DNA of 64,000 bases from Lyngbya sp. CCAP 1446/10 (GTDB lineage: Bacteria; Cyanobacteriota; Cyanobacteriia; Cyanobacteriales; Microcoleaceae): positions 1 to 64,000 of the forward strand of contig NZ_JAIGNI010000016.1 in the NCBI RefSeq assembly GCF_026130175.1, in the 5' to 3' direction. Both the position numbers and the translations under genes were made by a program. The notes beneath the pieces are model-generated. The model was not told the origin of the DNA. It made no database searches and saw only the letters and a program-made list of their open reading frames with translations. Positions within the stretch are counted from its first letter, which is position 1. The number at the start of each line of letters is the position of its first letter. Below are positions 1-8,343 of the stretch, piece by piece.

Positions 1-1
1 T

Positions 2-49
2 GGTGAAACAATTCCAGTTGCTTTGGTTGCTCCTTCCATCAACGGTTAA
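2..49 (+). CDS. 3' end of an unidentified gene
   Basis: The first bases read in frame 2 as the last 15 codons of a protein ending in ..VALVAPSING, followed by a TAA stop and, about 20 bp later, a strong hairpin terminator. The gene lies almost wholly outside the window, so the product cannot be named. The frame is supported only by the stop codon and the adjoining terminator. Confidence 0.5.
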   Translation, partial: GETIPVALVAPSING

Positions 50-68
50 TTTTTAACCTGAGATTGAC

Positions 69-101
69 AAAAAGCGCTCCTAGAAATAGGGGCGCTTTTT
101 G
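69..101 (+). terminator. Rho-independent-type terminator
   Basis: A perfect stem, AAAAAGCGC paired with GCGCTTTTT, with a short loop and a terminal T run, lies 20 bp after the stop codon at 47-49. It is a textbook intrinsic terminator shape and closes the gene entering from the left. Confidence 0.8.
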
Positions 102-147
102 TTTGGGGAAAAATTATGTGTTTGTATTATGACTTACGCGCGGGTGA

Positions 148-215
148 TGAGAAACCGGGTTTTTTCCGAAATTATTCGTTGTCGTCCACAGATTAGCTAA
201 AAAACCCGGTTTCTT
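148..215. repeat. Inverted repeat with AAACCGGGTTTT arms
   Basis: The left arm at 148-165 and the right arm at 198-215 are near-perfect reverse complements built around AGAAACCGGGTTTTTT. The same core recurs three times at 46970-47092, so this is a dispersed repeat family and not a gene-specific element. Confidence 0.7.
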
Positions 216-345
216 TGGTCTGATGGGTAAGTCCTTGCGATCGAGTTTTATTCGCGAATGGCGGATCAATATGATGCGGTGAATGCTTTTATGCGATCGT
301 TGAGGTAAAATTTGAGAAGTGCGATCAAAAAATCATGCTTTAGCC

Positions 346-534
346 TCACGTTTTGCCTTTGCTGCTAATGACGAGAGTATCATCTTCTAGGAGCATCTCA
401 ATTACCTCACGCAGATTCTCGTGTAACTCATCCAAGGTTTCTCCCTGAGAATGCGCCCCAGGAAATCCAGGAATATAACCAACGTAAAGCTTGGTATCAG
501 AATCTTTTTCGATAATAGCGGTAAAGGTTTTCAT
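346..534 (-). CDS. HicB-like antitoxin, orphan
   Basis: This 62-residue protein has the HicB partial RNase H fold signature: an opening MKTFTAIIEKD strand, then GYIPGFPGAHSQGETLDEL and a helix ending LREVIEMLLED. HicB proteins neutralise the HicA mRNA interferase, and in many of them a DNA-binding tail follows; here that tail is absent. No hicA-type ORF (dsRBD fold of about 60 residues with a conserved His) is seen on either side, so this looks like an orphan. Its start is 60 bp from the next minus-strand gene end. Role as a lone regulator or decoy is inference. Confidence 0.75.
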   Translation of the reverse strand: MKTFTAIIEKDSDTKLYVGYIPGFPGAHSQGETLDELHENLREVIEMLLEDDTLVISSKGKT

Positions 535-595
535 AAGATTCGCTTTCTATCCGTTAAATGTAAGAAATGTAATCTCTCATAAATTATATAAGATT

Positions 596-1972
596 TCACC
601 TGCACTGAATGTATGCTTTGAATACGGGATTGAGGAAAAAGAGCGATCGCCCTTCCACCTGCATTTTTTCGACTAAACCGCGTCGGATCAAGGATTGTAT
701 GGCTTGCCAAAATTCTGAGTGGGATAATTCGCGATCGGCTGGTGGTTGGGAAATATCAACCGCGTCATCTTGACTTGCTAACCATTGGCTCACCTTTTTT
801 TCTGATTCCGATAAACGCTCTAGTTGAGATTCTAAAAGCGGTTCTATGTCCCCTAAATAGATATCATTTCCTTCGGCTAAAAACCGGGATACATTCCCGT
901 CAAATAATTCTACAATTGTGGAAGCTATGATGTTTAACCAGGAAGGATGACTTTGATAAAGGGTGATTAATTCTGACCATTTTTCCTCATGGGTTAATCC
1001 TTTTTCTTCCAATATTTCTCCGGCTTGTTCTCCTAAGCCTTTGAGGTGTAAGGTGCGAGTTGGTCGGTTTTCTCCTTCTAAAGTTGTGATATCTCTGGGT
1101 TTTTCCCAACTTAGGAGAATTAAGCAACTCTGGTGAGATGATGTGGCAATTTGTTTGAAAAATTTGCCATAATCTTTATATTCTGGTAAATATTCGCCTG
1201 CTATTTGACCGCTGCTAAATATATTATGTAGGTCATCAAGTATTACTAAACAACGATGGGATCGAAAATAATCAAGGATTGTTGGTAATGGGGTTGGTTG
1301 CGATCGTGAAAAAACTTGCTTGAGTTCGGTTTGGAGGGTTGAGAGTGTGGGAGTGTTGCTGAGACTCCGCCAAATAATGTAATCAAATTCGGTTTGAGTT
1401 TGTTGGATGAGTTGGAGGGCGATCGCGCTTTTGCCGATTTCACTTAAGCCGTATATGGTGATTAAGCGGGTGTGGGCTTCTAATATCCATTGTTTGAGGG
1501 TGGTGAGTTCGGATGTGCGATCGTTGTTGTAAGGGATGTCGGGCGCGTCTGTTAAGTCGATTATGCGGGTATGGGCTTTGTTTTGGGGAGAATCTGGCGG
1601 AAAGGGCGATCGGTTTTGTAAATCGTTCAAAGGATGTAAACATTCACCACAAATATTAATACTTCCCTCATTAATTTGTACGCAGTAACCAAAATTAGAT
1701 CCTTGAGAAACCCGATGCTTTTTCTCTAACTTAGAACGAAAATTTAATTTATTAAGGTCTTCTCCTAATTCCTCACGCAACTTTTCCCATAACTTCGCAG
1801 CTTCTTTTTTAACGTGAGATTCACTACAATGAAAATCTTTAGCTATTTGAGGATATTTTTGCTTTTGCCAAACACCCGTCAGTATTGCTTCCTCTATGGG
1901 TGTAAGATGTTCTCCAGTTTTATCAACAATCAAATTATTAGCCCATTGTACAACATCTTCAACATTCTTCAT
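596..1972 (-). CDS. vMAP-type HTH plus NB-ARC STAND NTPase, no sensor domain
   Basis: Residues about 1-70 match the N-terminal helix-turn-helix found on cyanobacterial vWA-MoxR-associated (vMAP) proteins (KTGEHLTPIEEAIL, then a Y..IA...CSESHVKK helix). A NB-ARC-type NTPase follows, with Walker A GLSEIGKS near residue 179 (numbered from the upstream Met) and Walker B CLVILDDL near 245-252. A winged-helix-like segment ends the protein. Family members usually carry WD40, TPR or other sensor repeats at the C-terminus; this one stops after about 458 residues. I chose the internal Met at 1972, which matches the usual family start; an upstream Met at 1984 is also open. STAND proteins commonly act in signalling or antiphage defence, but no effector domain is visible here. 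Confidence 0.75.
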   Translation of the reverse strand: MKNVEDVVQWANNLIVDKTGEHLTPIEEAILTGVWQKQKYPQIAKDFHCSESHVKKEAAKLWEKLREELGEDLNKLNFRSKLEKKHRVSQGSNFGYCVQINEGSINICGECLHPLNDLQNRSPFPPDSPQNKAHTRIIDLTDAPDIPYNNDRTSELTTLKQWILEAHTRLITIYGLSEIGKSAIALQLIQQTQTEFDYIIWRSLSNTPTLSTLQTELKQVFSRSQPTPLPTILDYFRSHRCLVILDDLHNIFSSGQIAGEYLPEYKDYGKFFKQIATSSHQSCLILLSWEKPRDITTLEGENRPTRTLHLKGLGEQAGEILEEKGLTHEEKWSELITLYQSHPSWLNIIASTIVELFDGNVSRFLAEGNDIYLGDIEPLLESQLERLSESEKKVSQWLASQDDAVDISQPPADRELSHSEFWQAIQSLIRRGLVEKMQVEGRSLFFLNPVFKAYIQCR

Positions 1973-2209
1973 GGGTATATACAAAGAGATATTGAGGGTA
2001 TTATATTATACCAAATCCTACTTTGTCAACTGAATTATACTAATCTATACTAAATTGGTTCAGTATAATTATAAAAATTGTGTACTAAATCCTACCATTT
2101 TGAGTTGTCACATTTCATTTAAATATTGCAGAATAACTGAGAGAATCCACCACAATTGCTTTCTCAATAGTTTAGGTAAATTAGTTTGAATAGTTAGGGG
2201 TTATGTATT

Positions 2210-2770
2210 ATGGACTTTTTATTTGCGATACCAAGTTTTATTTTTCACTTGGTATCAACTTTCTTCTCTTGGATTTTCAGTGTCATTTTGGGAATTGTAG
2301 GTATTGCTTTATCGCCGTTTAAGCTAGCGAGGGGGTTATTGATGGGGGTTGATAAGGCACTAATTTCAATAGTATTATTACCAACTTTATTGTTTTCCCA
2401 CCCAGGAGACATCTCAGCCACCCAACCTGTTGTCGGTACAAGTGCTACAGTTCCTAATACTTACAATCTTGAAAAAATCTACAATGATATAAGTCAGCTA
2501 GAAGAAGCGGGCAGAAATATGGAACCTTTGAGAAATCGCGAAAATCTCGAAAAATTAAGACAGTGCGGTGACAAAATGCGAGAATACCAAAGTCAAGCCG
2601 AAAAGTTAGTTGAGATTACGGAAGCTCTGCCCATGCCATATAACATAACATTAGGAGCAGCAGCTAGAAGTCTCAATTCTTGCGTTTCTTGTACAACTTA
2701 TGCCAAAAAACAATGCGAAATGGTTCGAGTTGATCTCAGTGATTACCAATCAATGATGAATGAAGAGTAA
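2210..2770 (+). CDS. Hypothetical membrane-anchored protein with Cys-rich tail
   Basis: The 186-residue product is not recognised. Two hydrophobic segments in residues about 3-37 and 45-62 suggest an N-terminal membrane anchor. The rest is helical and soluble, with a CGDK site and a closing cluster CVSC followed by KKQC, which could form disulfides or bind a metal. The gene stands alone between divergent and convergent neighbours. Start chosen at the ATG 14 bp after a GGGG stretch; no better start is upstream. Confidence 0.55.
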   Translation: MDFLFAIPSFIFHLVSTFFSWIFSVILGIVGIALSPFKLARGLLMGVDKALISIVLLPTLLFSHPGDISATQPVVGTSATVPNTYNLEKIYNDISQLEEAGRNMEPLRNRENLEKLRQCGDKMREYQSQAEKLVEITEALPMPYNITLGAAARSLNSCVSCTTYAKKQCEMVRVDLSDYQSMMNEE

Positions 2771-2793
2771 GCAATAACCAGTATTAGTACGAT

Positions 2794-2847
2794 GCGTCAC
2801 CTTTAGATTAATTTTCGATCAAACAGAGCGATTATAGCAGGTGACGC
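2794..2847. repeat. GCGTCACCT / AGGTGACGC inverted repeat
   Basis: Two 9-bp arms in inverted orientation flank about 36 bp, between convergent genes ending at 2770 and 2864. A longer version of the same element is at 5092-5158 and related GTGCGTCA-type sequence is at 9604-9626 and near 43135. It may also serve as a bidirectional terminator. Confidence 0.6.
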
Positions 2848-2863
2848 GCTCTACTAAGCAAAA

Positions 2864-3751
2864 CTAACGTCGATAGAGAGTACCATCAGGCATTTTTGCA
2901 CCGTTAAGATTTGCTTTTCTCAAGTCTGCACCACTTAGGTTAGCTTGCTGTAGGTTGCTACCAGTAAAGTTTGCTTTTTGTAAGTCAACCCCGCTTAAGT
3001 CTACTCCACTCAAACTGTTTGGTAGTAAATTTAGTAGGTCTTGACTACTTAGCTTAGAACCTCGCCATAAACTGCTGTTATTTAAGTTTAGCTGGACTAA
3101 CCCTAGTAATTCTTCCTTACTAAGATTTAGCTGATTAGAATCGCTTTTGATTAAGTTAATTAAATCCTGCTGATTTAGCTTCAAGCTAACCAAATTCACT
3201 ACATCTTTAGGACTTAACTTAACTTTCTTCCAGTCCAATCCGCTGAAATCCAAGCCATTAGGGTCAGCTTTGATGAAATTGACTAAATCTTGCTTGCTTA
3301 AGTTGGCTGTAAATATCTTGAGAGAATCTTCCTTGCTCAACCTAATTTTACTCCAATCAAATCCCTGAAAATCTAAGTTGCCCGGGTTTTTGATTCTGCT
3401 GATTTTAACCTCACTTAACTCAGCACCATTCAAGTCTACTCCAGTTAAATTTGCACCACTCAAATCCGATCTTCTCAAATCAGCATTATGCAGATTAACA
3501 CCTTGTAGGTTTTTTCCACTCAGGTTAGCGCCTGGTTTAATCTCGGTTTCAGAGGAGGATGTATTGGTTGTCGCTTCTTTATCACAGCTTCCTCCTAGAA
3601 CTAAAAAGCAATCTGTTTTTTTGCTAACATTAGATAGACTTCCTTCTGCTCTGACTGGTTCAGAGTGCATCAAGAGGATTCCAAAACATAAAAATATGAC
3701 AATTAAAAACTTGGTCGTTAACTTTTGAGCAATTGTAATTTTAGGTAGCAT
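2864..3751 (-). CDS. Secreted pentapeptide-repeat protein with internal 41-residue repeats
   Basis: From the Met at 3751 the protein begins with a signal peptide (basic start, long hydrophobic core FLIVIFLCFGILL, VRAEG cleavage region). Pentapeptide repeats of A(D/N)LXX type occupy two blocks, roughly residues 92-132 and 266-305 in the numbering from the upstream Met at 3808. Between them are two copies of a 41-residue unit starting LDF.G.DW (145-185 and 186-226) and a partial third. Pentapeptide blocks fold as a square beta helix; the central units look helical. Function is unknown; export to periplasm or thylakoid lumen is likely. Confidence 0.8.
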   Translation of the reverse strand: MLPKITIAQKLTTKFLIVIFLCFGILLMHSEPVRAEGSLSNVSKKTDCFLVLGGSCDKEATTNTSSSETEIKPGANLSGKNLQGVNLHNADLRRSDLSGANLTGVDLNGAELSEVKISRIKNPGNLDFQGFDWSKIRLSKEDSLKIFTANLSKQDLVNFIKADPNGLDFSGLDWKKVKLSPKDVVNLVSLKLNQQDLINLIKSDSNQLNLSKEELLGLVQLNLNNSSLWRGSKLSSQDLLNLLPNSLSGVDLSGVDLQKANFTGSNLQQANLSGADLRKANLNGAKMPDGTLYRR

Positions 3752-3900
3752 GATATTTTTATTCCCACAGATGGTTTGACATAAATTAAGACAGATTGTC
3801 TGATACATGAACTCTATTATACTTGAAAATCAAAATTACTAGCTGATTACTCACATTTTTGCGAATTGCGATCGCACCTCACCAATCATTTTTATTCCGT

Positions 3901-4070
3901 TTACTGTACCACAGTATTTAATTGCTGGCGCTGTGCAATCTGAATTAACATCCTCAATGCCTCATTCACTGCTACATCATGGGGAAAAGCTTGGCAACAT
4001 CTGCATCTAAAAGCACTAAGTTTGTCCCAGCACCACATTGTTCAACATACTTGCCAACAACTCCTTCCAT
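3901..4070 (-). pseudogene. Frameshifted small hypothetical gene
   Basis: Read on the minus strand from the ATG at 4070, the frame gives MEGVVGKYVEQCGAGTNL, then VLLDADVAKLFP, and hits a stop after two Met codons. Shifting by one base at the CTTTTCCCC run continues as PHDVAVNEALRMLIQIAQRQ to a stop at 3901. The joined 56-residue product has the LLDPDVA..FP...AVNEALR pattern of small cyanobacterial hypothetical proteins that often sit in toxin-antitoxin or PIN neighbourhoods. One missing base in a homopolymer run explains the break, so a sequencing error is also possible. Confidence 0.55.
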
Positions 4071-4084
4071 TGCGATTGATCGCC

Positions 4085-4978
4085 CTACCTCCTCACTGGC
4101 TGAAATCCCTGCACAAAAATCACCCAGCGTGGTACTTTATCACCTGTAATATCTAGGATGGGAACGTTGAAACTTCTGACATTAGGGCGACCGATTTCAC
4201 CAGCCGAAAAAGTAATATTCGTAGGTTCTGATTTACCTAAACCATAGGCACTAGCTATTTGATTAGCAAGTCGGCAGGTTATTACAAAACTTCCCATATT
4301 AATCGTGCCACCCCCAGCCTCGTAATTCCATGTAAGACCGGGTGTTACATTCCGCGATTGACACATGAAGTGGGTGACTTCAAACATTTTGGCAATGTGA
4401 ACATCATATCGCCTTAAGCGTCCTCCATAGGCCGATGCTGTGGTATCGCTTTCTGGTACTACAATTGAGCCAAATCCTTCGTCAAAACCAAGCTTCATCG
4501 GTAGTGCTGTGGAACTTGCTAGCGGTTGATTCGTTTGGGGTTGTACGCGAGTCTGTGACATCTGTATTGGTTTGACAAATTGACTGTTAGCGCGAATAAA
4601 ACAACCTTGCGCCGCACCAGCAGCGTAGCTTTTGCCTACAAAAAGCCAGGGTAAACGCCTGGTATCCCGGAAAGTAACACCAGCATTTCCAGGAAAGCTT
4701 TCAAAACGCTGTCCCTGTTTTAAAACACCAACTACAGACCAATTAAAAACATCAAATGGAGTGCGGTTGTCAACACGCATAAATTCTTCAAAAGAAGAAT
4801 TCATACGACAATTTAACCCCTTTGGGTCTGGATCTACTACTTCCCAATAAGTATGATAAGCTCTTCCCGTATAATCCCCTTGATTATTAGGACTAGGGAG
4901 AGGTGCAGTAGAACCTAGCGTAGCTGTTCCTAACGCCATAAAAGTTGAAAGAGTAATGATTTTTATTCTTTTTAACAT
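4085..4978 (-). CDS. Exported hypothetical protein
   Basis: The start at 4978 (MLKRIKIITLS) gives a clear Sec signal peptide with cleavage near GSTAPLP; a Met three codons upstream is less likely. The mature part, about 270 residues, has scattered Cys residues (NCRM, GCFI, MCQS, ITCR) that may pair in the periplasm, and a beta-rich composition. I do not recognise the family. It is convergent with the remnant before it and stands alone. Confidence 0.6.
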   Translation of the reverse strand: MLKRIKIITLSTFMALGTATLGSTAPLPSPNNQGDYTGRAYHTYWEVVDPDPKGLNCRMNSSFEEFMRVDNRTPFDVFNWSVVGVLKQGQRFESFPGNAGVTFRDTRRLPWLFVGKSYAAGAAQGCFIRANSQFVKPIQMSQTRVQPQTNQPLASSTALPMKLGFDEGFGSIVVPESDTTASAYGGRLRRYDVHIAKMFEVTHFMCQSRNVTPGLTWNYEAGGGTINMGSFVITCRLANQIASAYGLGKSEPTNITFSAGEIGRPNVRSFNVPILDITGDKVPRWVIFVQGFQPVRR

Positions 4979-5091
4979 GAATATCACTTTTTAAACACTA
5001 TATTTAGCGTAGTATTTAAGGACTTTTTGATACATTAAGTCTATCATACTTCGGGATGAAGAACTATGGCTGAAATTTCAAGTTAGCCGTA

Positions 5092-5158
5092 GTAGCAGGG
5101 TGCGTCACCTTACCAATCTTTGCCAAAACTATCTATTAACGCAGGTGACGCACCCTAC
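5092..5158. repeat. GGGTGCGTCACCT palindromic element
   Basis: Arms of about 16 bp (GTAGCAGGGTGCGTCACC on the left, AGGTGACGCACCCTAC on the right) enclose about 30 bp. It is the fuller copy of the element at 2794-2847. The region 4988-5170 holds no gene. Confidence 0.65.
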
Positions 5159-5170
5159 ATCTGTTAATAA

Positions 5171-5470
5171 TCAAATACCGATCGCCCAATCCACCCTCCA
5201 ATAACACAAGAAGACCGATCGCACCCAAAATGCTCAGGATACCGATACCGCAGGCTAGAGACGGGTTCCCGTTGCTTTTACCAAGGTGGAAGTTTGGGAA
5301 TTGTCGATCGCCGATTTGTCGCTCAAATTAAGTCGCCGCTGGGAATCAGTACGCTAATGTTCGAGGATTGCTCCACCGTGCAGGGCTTTTTGTGCGAATC
5401 TTATGCTGTCGCAGGTGCGATCGATATTTCTCATTTGGGCGGTTGGCTAGCTGATAACTCCGGCTTTTAA
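5171..5470 (+). pseudogene. Start-less open frame, likely gene remnant
   Basis: A frame of 99 codons is open from just after a TAA to the stop at 5468-5470 but has no ATG, GTG or TTG in a sensible place for its well-formed part. The translation from about 5236 is protein-like: YRYRRLETGSRCFYQGG, then VDRRFVAQIKSPLGIS, and a final AIDISHLGGWLADNSGF. It looks like the C-terminal end of a cyanobacterial protein whose 5' part was lost. I could not name the family. Confidence 0.45.
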
Positions 5471-5510
5471 GCTAAGTTAGAATGGCAAATTTCTACCACT
5501 GTGCCAAATC

Positions 5511-6245
5511 ATGCCATCAGCAGTACCCAACATTATCATCATCACAACCCCAACCCCAACCAGCGCGGGTACTAGGCCGGGAGGCTCTGCTACCCCTCGC
5601 AATGGCACCAGCGGCCCAGACTCCCTCAGCGGTACTGCTGGCGCTGACTTGATCTTCGGTTTGGGAGGCCCTGACAGCATTTTAGGTTTGGGGGGAAACG
5701 ATAGTCTCTACGGCGGCGACGGCGACGACTCAATCCTGGGCGACGCTGGTAATGATTTGCTGTTCGGTGGTGCAGGGCGCGACAGCGTTTTGGGCGGCGC
5801 GGGCGACGATACTTTCTACGGCGGCAAAGGTGCTGACTCGGTAAGCGGCGATGATGGCAATGATTTGCTGTTTGGCAACCAAGACAGCGATACTTTGTTG
5901 GGTGGTGCCGGCAATGATACGTTTTTTGGCGGTGCTGGCGATGATTCGCTGTTTGGCGGTGCTGGCGATGATTGTTTATCGGGCGATCGCGGCAGAGATA
6001 CTTTAACTGGTGGCGCTGGAAATGATACTTTTTCGATCGGGCGATCGGCAGATAGCGATGTGATTACCGATTTTACTGTTGGTACGGATAAAATTCGCTT
6101 GAGTGCCGGCCTCACATTTGACCAACTCAATATTTCCGCTGGATCTGGAACTGTTCCGAGTACCATTGTTCAGCTTACAAGTACCAAGGAAACTCTGGCT
6201 ACTGTATTGGGAGTTACTATCTCTCGGACAGACTTTATTTTTTAA
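5511..6245 (+). CDS. RTX-type hemolysin calcium-binding repeat protein
   Basis: After a Ser/Thr/Pro-rich leader of about 40 residues, the protein carries about 12 nonapeptide units of the GGxGxDxLx type (GGDGDD, GGAGND, GGAGDD), which bind calcium in a parallel beta roll. The tail SDVITDF..GTDKIRLS is the usual end of such blocks and often goes with type I secretion. There is no enzymatic or adhesive domain, so the whole protein is repeat plus secretion-like tail. Start is the only ATG in frame. The repeat codons make the opposite strand look open; that is an artefact. Confidence 0.85.
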   Translation: MPSAVPNIIIITTPTPTSAGTRPGGSATPRNGTSGPDSLSGTAGADLIFGLGGPDSILGLGGNDSLYGGDGDDSILGDAGNDLLFGGAGRDSVLGGAGDDTFYGGKGADSVSGDDGNDLLFGNQDSDTLLGGAGNDTFFGGAGDDSLFGGAGDDCLSGDRGRDTLTGGAGNDTFSIGRSADSDVITDFTVGTDKIRLSAGLTFDQLNISAGSGTVPSTIVQLTSTKETLATVLGVTISRTDFIF

Positions 6246-6284
6246 TTGGGAATCGGTAATTGGGAATCGGTAATTGGGAATTGA
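6246..6284 (+). repeat. Tandem TTGGGAATCGGTAA units
   Basis: Two and a half copies of a 15-bp unit (TTGGGAATCGGTAAT) follow directly after the stop codon of the RTX gene. Confidence 0.7.
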
Positions 6285-6447
6285 GCTTGCGGGTACTTTT
6301 GAGTCTTAAGTTTTTAATGTTAAAGTTTTCAACTCAGGCAAGGCTTGCGCGTTGTCAGTAACAAATATCTCTCAAAAGTTTTCAGATTCCTTCTACCTTC
6401 TTCCATCTATCCCTTAAATGTGTTAAAAAATCAGTTGCCGAACTTCA

Positions 6448-6681
6448 TTCTGACTAATAACTAATGATTAATGACTAATAACTAATGATTGATGACTAAT
6501 GATTGATGACTAGCCTTCGGCTTGCTGGCTCACAAGTCGCTCAGGCTAAAATGATTGATGACTAGCCTTCGGCTTCGCTCAGGCTAAAATGACTAGCCTT
6601 CGGCTTGCTTCAGCTACGCTGACTCACAAGTCGCTCAGGCTAAAATGACTACTGACTAATGACTACTGACTAATAACTAAT
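6448..6681 (+). repeat. Short tandem repeat array running into the truB start
   Basis: Units such as TGACTAATAAC and TGATTGATGAC alternate with three copies of an AGCCTTCGGCTT hairpin followed by CGCTCAGGCTAAAATGA. The last units, ACTAATGACTAC and TAACTAATGACTA, run straight into the truB start codon at 6680. This matches the short tandemly repeated repeat type known from filamentous cyanobacteria. A smaller array of the same flavour is at 39969-40012. Confidence 0.8.
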
Positions 6682-7618
6682 GACTATTGACGGTTTTCTC
6701 AATCTCAACAAACCTGCGGGCATGACATCTCACGACTGCGTGGGGCGAGTGCGCCGAATATTGAAACTCAAACGAGTCGGACACGGAGGAACCCTCGATC
6801 CTGCTGTGACTGGCGTTTTGCCGATCGCCCTGGGAAGAGCAACCAGACTGCTGCAATTCCTCCAACACCACAAAGCTTACCAAGGTACGATTCGGTTTGG
6901 CTTGACTACCGCTACGGACGATTTAGAAGGAGAAATCCTGCATTCTCAACCAGTGCCGGAGTTAAGTTTAGAACAAGTTCAAGCTGCACTGCCGAATTTT
7001 ATCGGCAAAATCGAGCAATTTCCGCCTAGTTTTAGTGCGGTTCAGGTGGGAGGAAAACGGCTTTATGAGTTAGCCAGAAAAGGCGAAACTGTGGAAGTTG
7101 CGGCTAGGAATGTTGAGGTGTTTCGGCTGGATATCTTGGATTGGCGGCCGGGGGATTTTCCCGAATTGGATTTGTCGATCGCCTGTGGGGCAGGTACTTA
7201 CATTCGGGCGATCGCGCGAGACTTGGGCGCACTGTTGAATACAGGCGGTACTTTGGCTGGTTTGACTCGCACCGAAAGCAGTGGTTTCTCGATCGACAAA
7301 AGTCTCAGTTTTGAAGAATTAGAACTACAATTAAAGGAGAATACATTCAGCCCGATTTTGCCATCAGCGGTTTTGGGACACTTAGGTGCGATCGTCCTTT
7401 CTCCTGAATATACCAAACGCTGGTTTCAAGGACAGCGCCTCCCGATTCCCGAAACGGCGATAGCAGCCGAGGAAAGTAGCAACAATCCCCCGGAAAACTT
7501 AATACCCGAATCTCCCTATCCCTTGCAAGTTTACGATCGAGATGGTAATTTTTTAGGTATCGGTCAAGTAGCAAACTCCGAAACAAGTACCATATTGTCT
7601 CCTCAAATTGTGTTTTAG
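6680..7618 (+). CDS. truB: tRNA pseudouridine(55) synthase TruB
   Basis: TruB makes pseudouridine 55 in the T-loop of tRNAs. The protein starts [18 protein letters not shown] and carries the [13 protein letters not shown] motif with the catalytic Asp at residue 40. The thumb-loop region, the [12 protein letters not shown] segment and a C-terminal PUA-like extension are present; 312 residues is normal. The start codon lies inside the upstream repeat array, so no conventional ribosome binding site is visible. yidD follows 71 bp downstream on the same strand, so the two may be cotranscribed. Confidence 0.95.
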   Translation: MTIDGFLNLNKPAGMTSHDCVGRVRRILKLKRVGHGGTLDPAVTGVLPIALGRATRLLQFLQHHKAYQGTIRFGLTTATDDLEGEILHSQPVPELSLEQVQAALPNFIGKIEQFPPSFSAVQVGGKRLYELARKGETVEVAARNVEVFRLDILDWRPGDFPELDLSIACGAGTYIRAIARDLGALLNTGGTLAGLTRTESSGFSIDKSLSFEELELQLKENTFSPILPSAVLGHLGAIVLSPEYTKRWFQGQRLPIPETAIAAEESSNNPPENLIPESPYPLQVYDRDGNFLGIGQVANSETSTILSPQIVF

Positions 7619-7689
7619 CTATCCAAGAGGCAACAATAAAAATAGGTGGACAGAACAAGATTTTGCGATTAATCTAATCAAGCGCTGAG

Positions 7690-7929
7690 GTGAAAATTGT
7701 GAAAGTATTGCTGATCGGATTAATTCGAGGCTACAAAATGGGTATTTCTCCTTATTTGCCTAACGCCTGTAGATTTCAGCCAACTTGTTCGCAATACGCG
7801 ATCGAAGCCATAGAAAGATTTGGGGTGGCCCGCGGTGGCCGGGTGGCAGTGCAGCGAATTTTGCGCTGTCATCCTTTTCATCCTGGGGGTTACGATCCCG
7901 TACCTCCCAAAGATAGCGAAGAGAATTAG
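7690..7929 (+). CDS. yidD: Membrane protein insertion efficiency factor YidD
   Basis: This 79-residue protein is a clear YidD: an amphipathic N-terminus, the signature [20 protein letters not shown] with three conserved Cys, then [14 protein letters not shown]. YidD helps insertion of inner-membrane proteins, acting with YidC. The start is GTG at 7690 (another GTG lies three codons on). It follows truB. Confidence 0.93.
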   Translation: MKIVKVLLIGLIRGYKMGISPYLPNACRFQPTCSQYAIEAIERFGVARGGRVAVQRILRCHPFHPGGYDPVPPKDSEEN

Positions 7930-7965
7930 CTATTAGTGAGACGCAGGATTTTAGTTATTAATTAA

Positions 7966-8071
7966 TAAGCTGTTCTACATTTAAATTGTGTGTGAAAAAT
8001 CAATCAAACACTCTTGTGGTACGTTGCTCCGACGCCGTACCGAATATTTAATTTAAATACGCGACAGCTTA
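7966..8071. mobile_element. MITE-like element family A, copy 1
   Basis: A 106-bp segment is bounded by imperfect 22-bp inverted repeats: TAAGCTGT..ATTTAAATT on the left and its reverse complement on the right, differing only in a 5-bp block. A second copy with matching ends is at 19962-20050. It has no ORF. The rest of the stretch up to 8343 shows no gene. Confidence 0.7.
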
Positions 8072-8343
8072 GTGCAAATAGGCGCTGCATCCTGATGGCT
8101 AAAACTCCTGAGGGGTATCGTACCATTTGAGATTTCAGATTTCAGATTTGAAATTTGGGAATAACTGATGAATTAAGGGTTTTCAGCCTACCTATGGCTG
8201 CATTATTTTGGAGAAATTGTATCAGTACCTGATGGGGTTGCACTCGCAGCATAAAGTGTGTTTTTTTGAGCAAAATTCAGTAATATTACTGTTTTATTCC
8301 ACAACTCAGCATCTATATAATAGGAGAAACAGGAGTACAGGGG

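Noticed and set aside
231-308. Short frame ending EFYSRMADQYDAVNAFMRSLR
   Set aside because: It looks protein-like but only 25 codons are open and no start is present; possible relic, too short to call.
5816-6166. Long open frame opposite the RTX gene
   Set aside because: It mirrors the Gly-Asp repeat codons of the real gene and gives a low-complexity Pro/Ser protein.
6448-6681. Possible CRISPR array
   Set aside because: Units are short, variable and without unique spacers of constant length; no cas genes are nearby.
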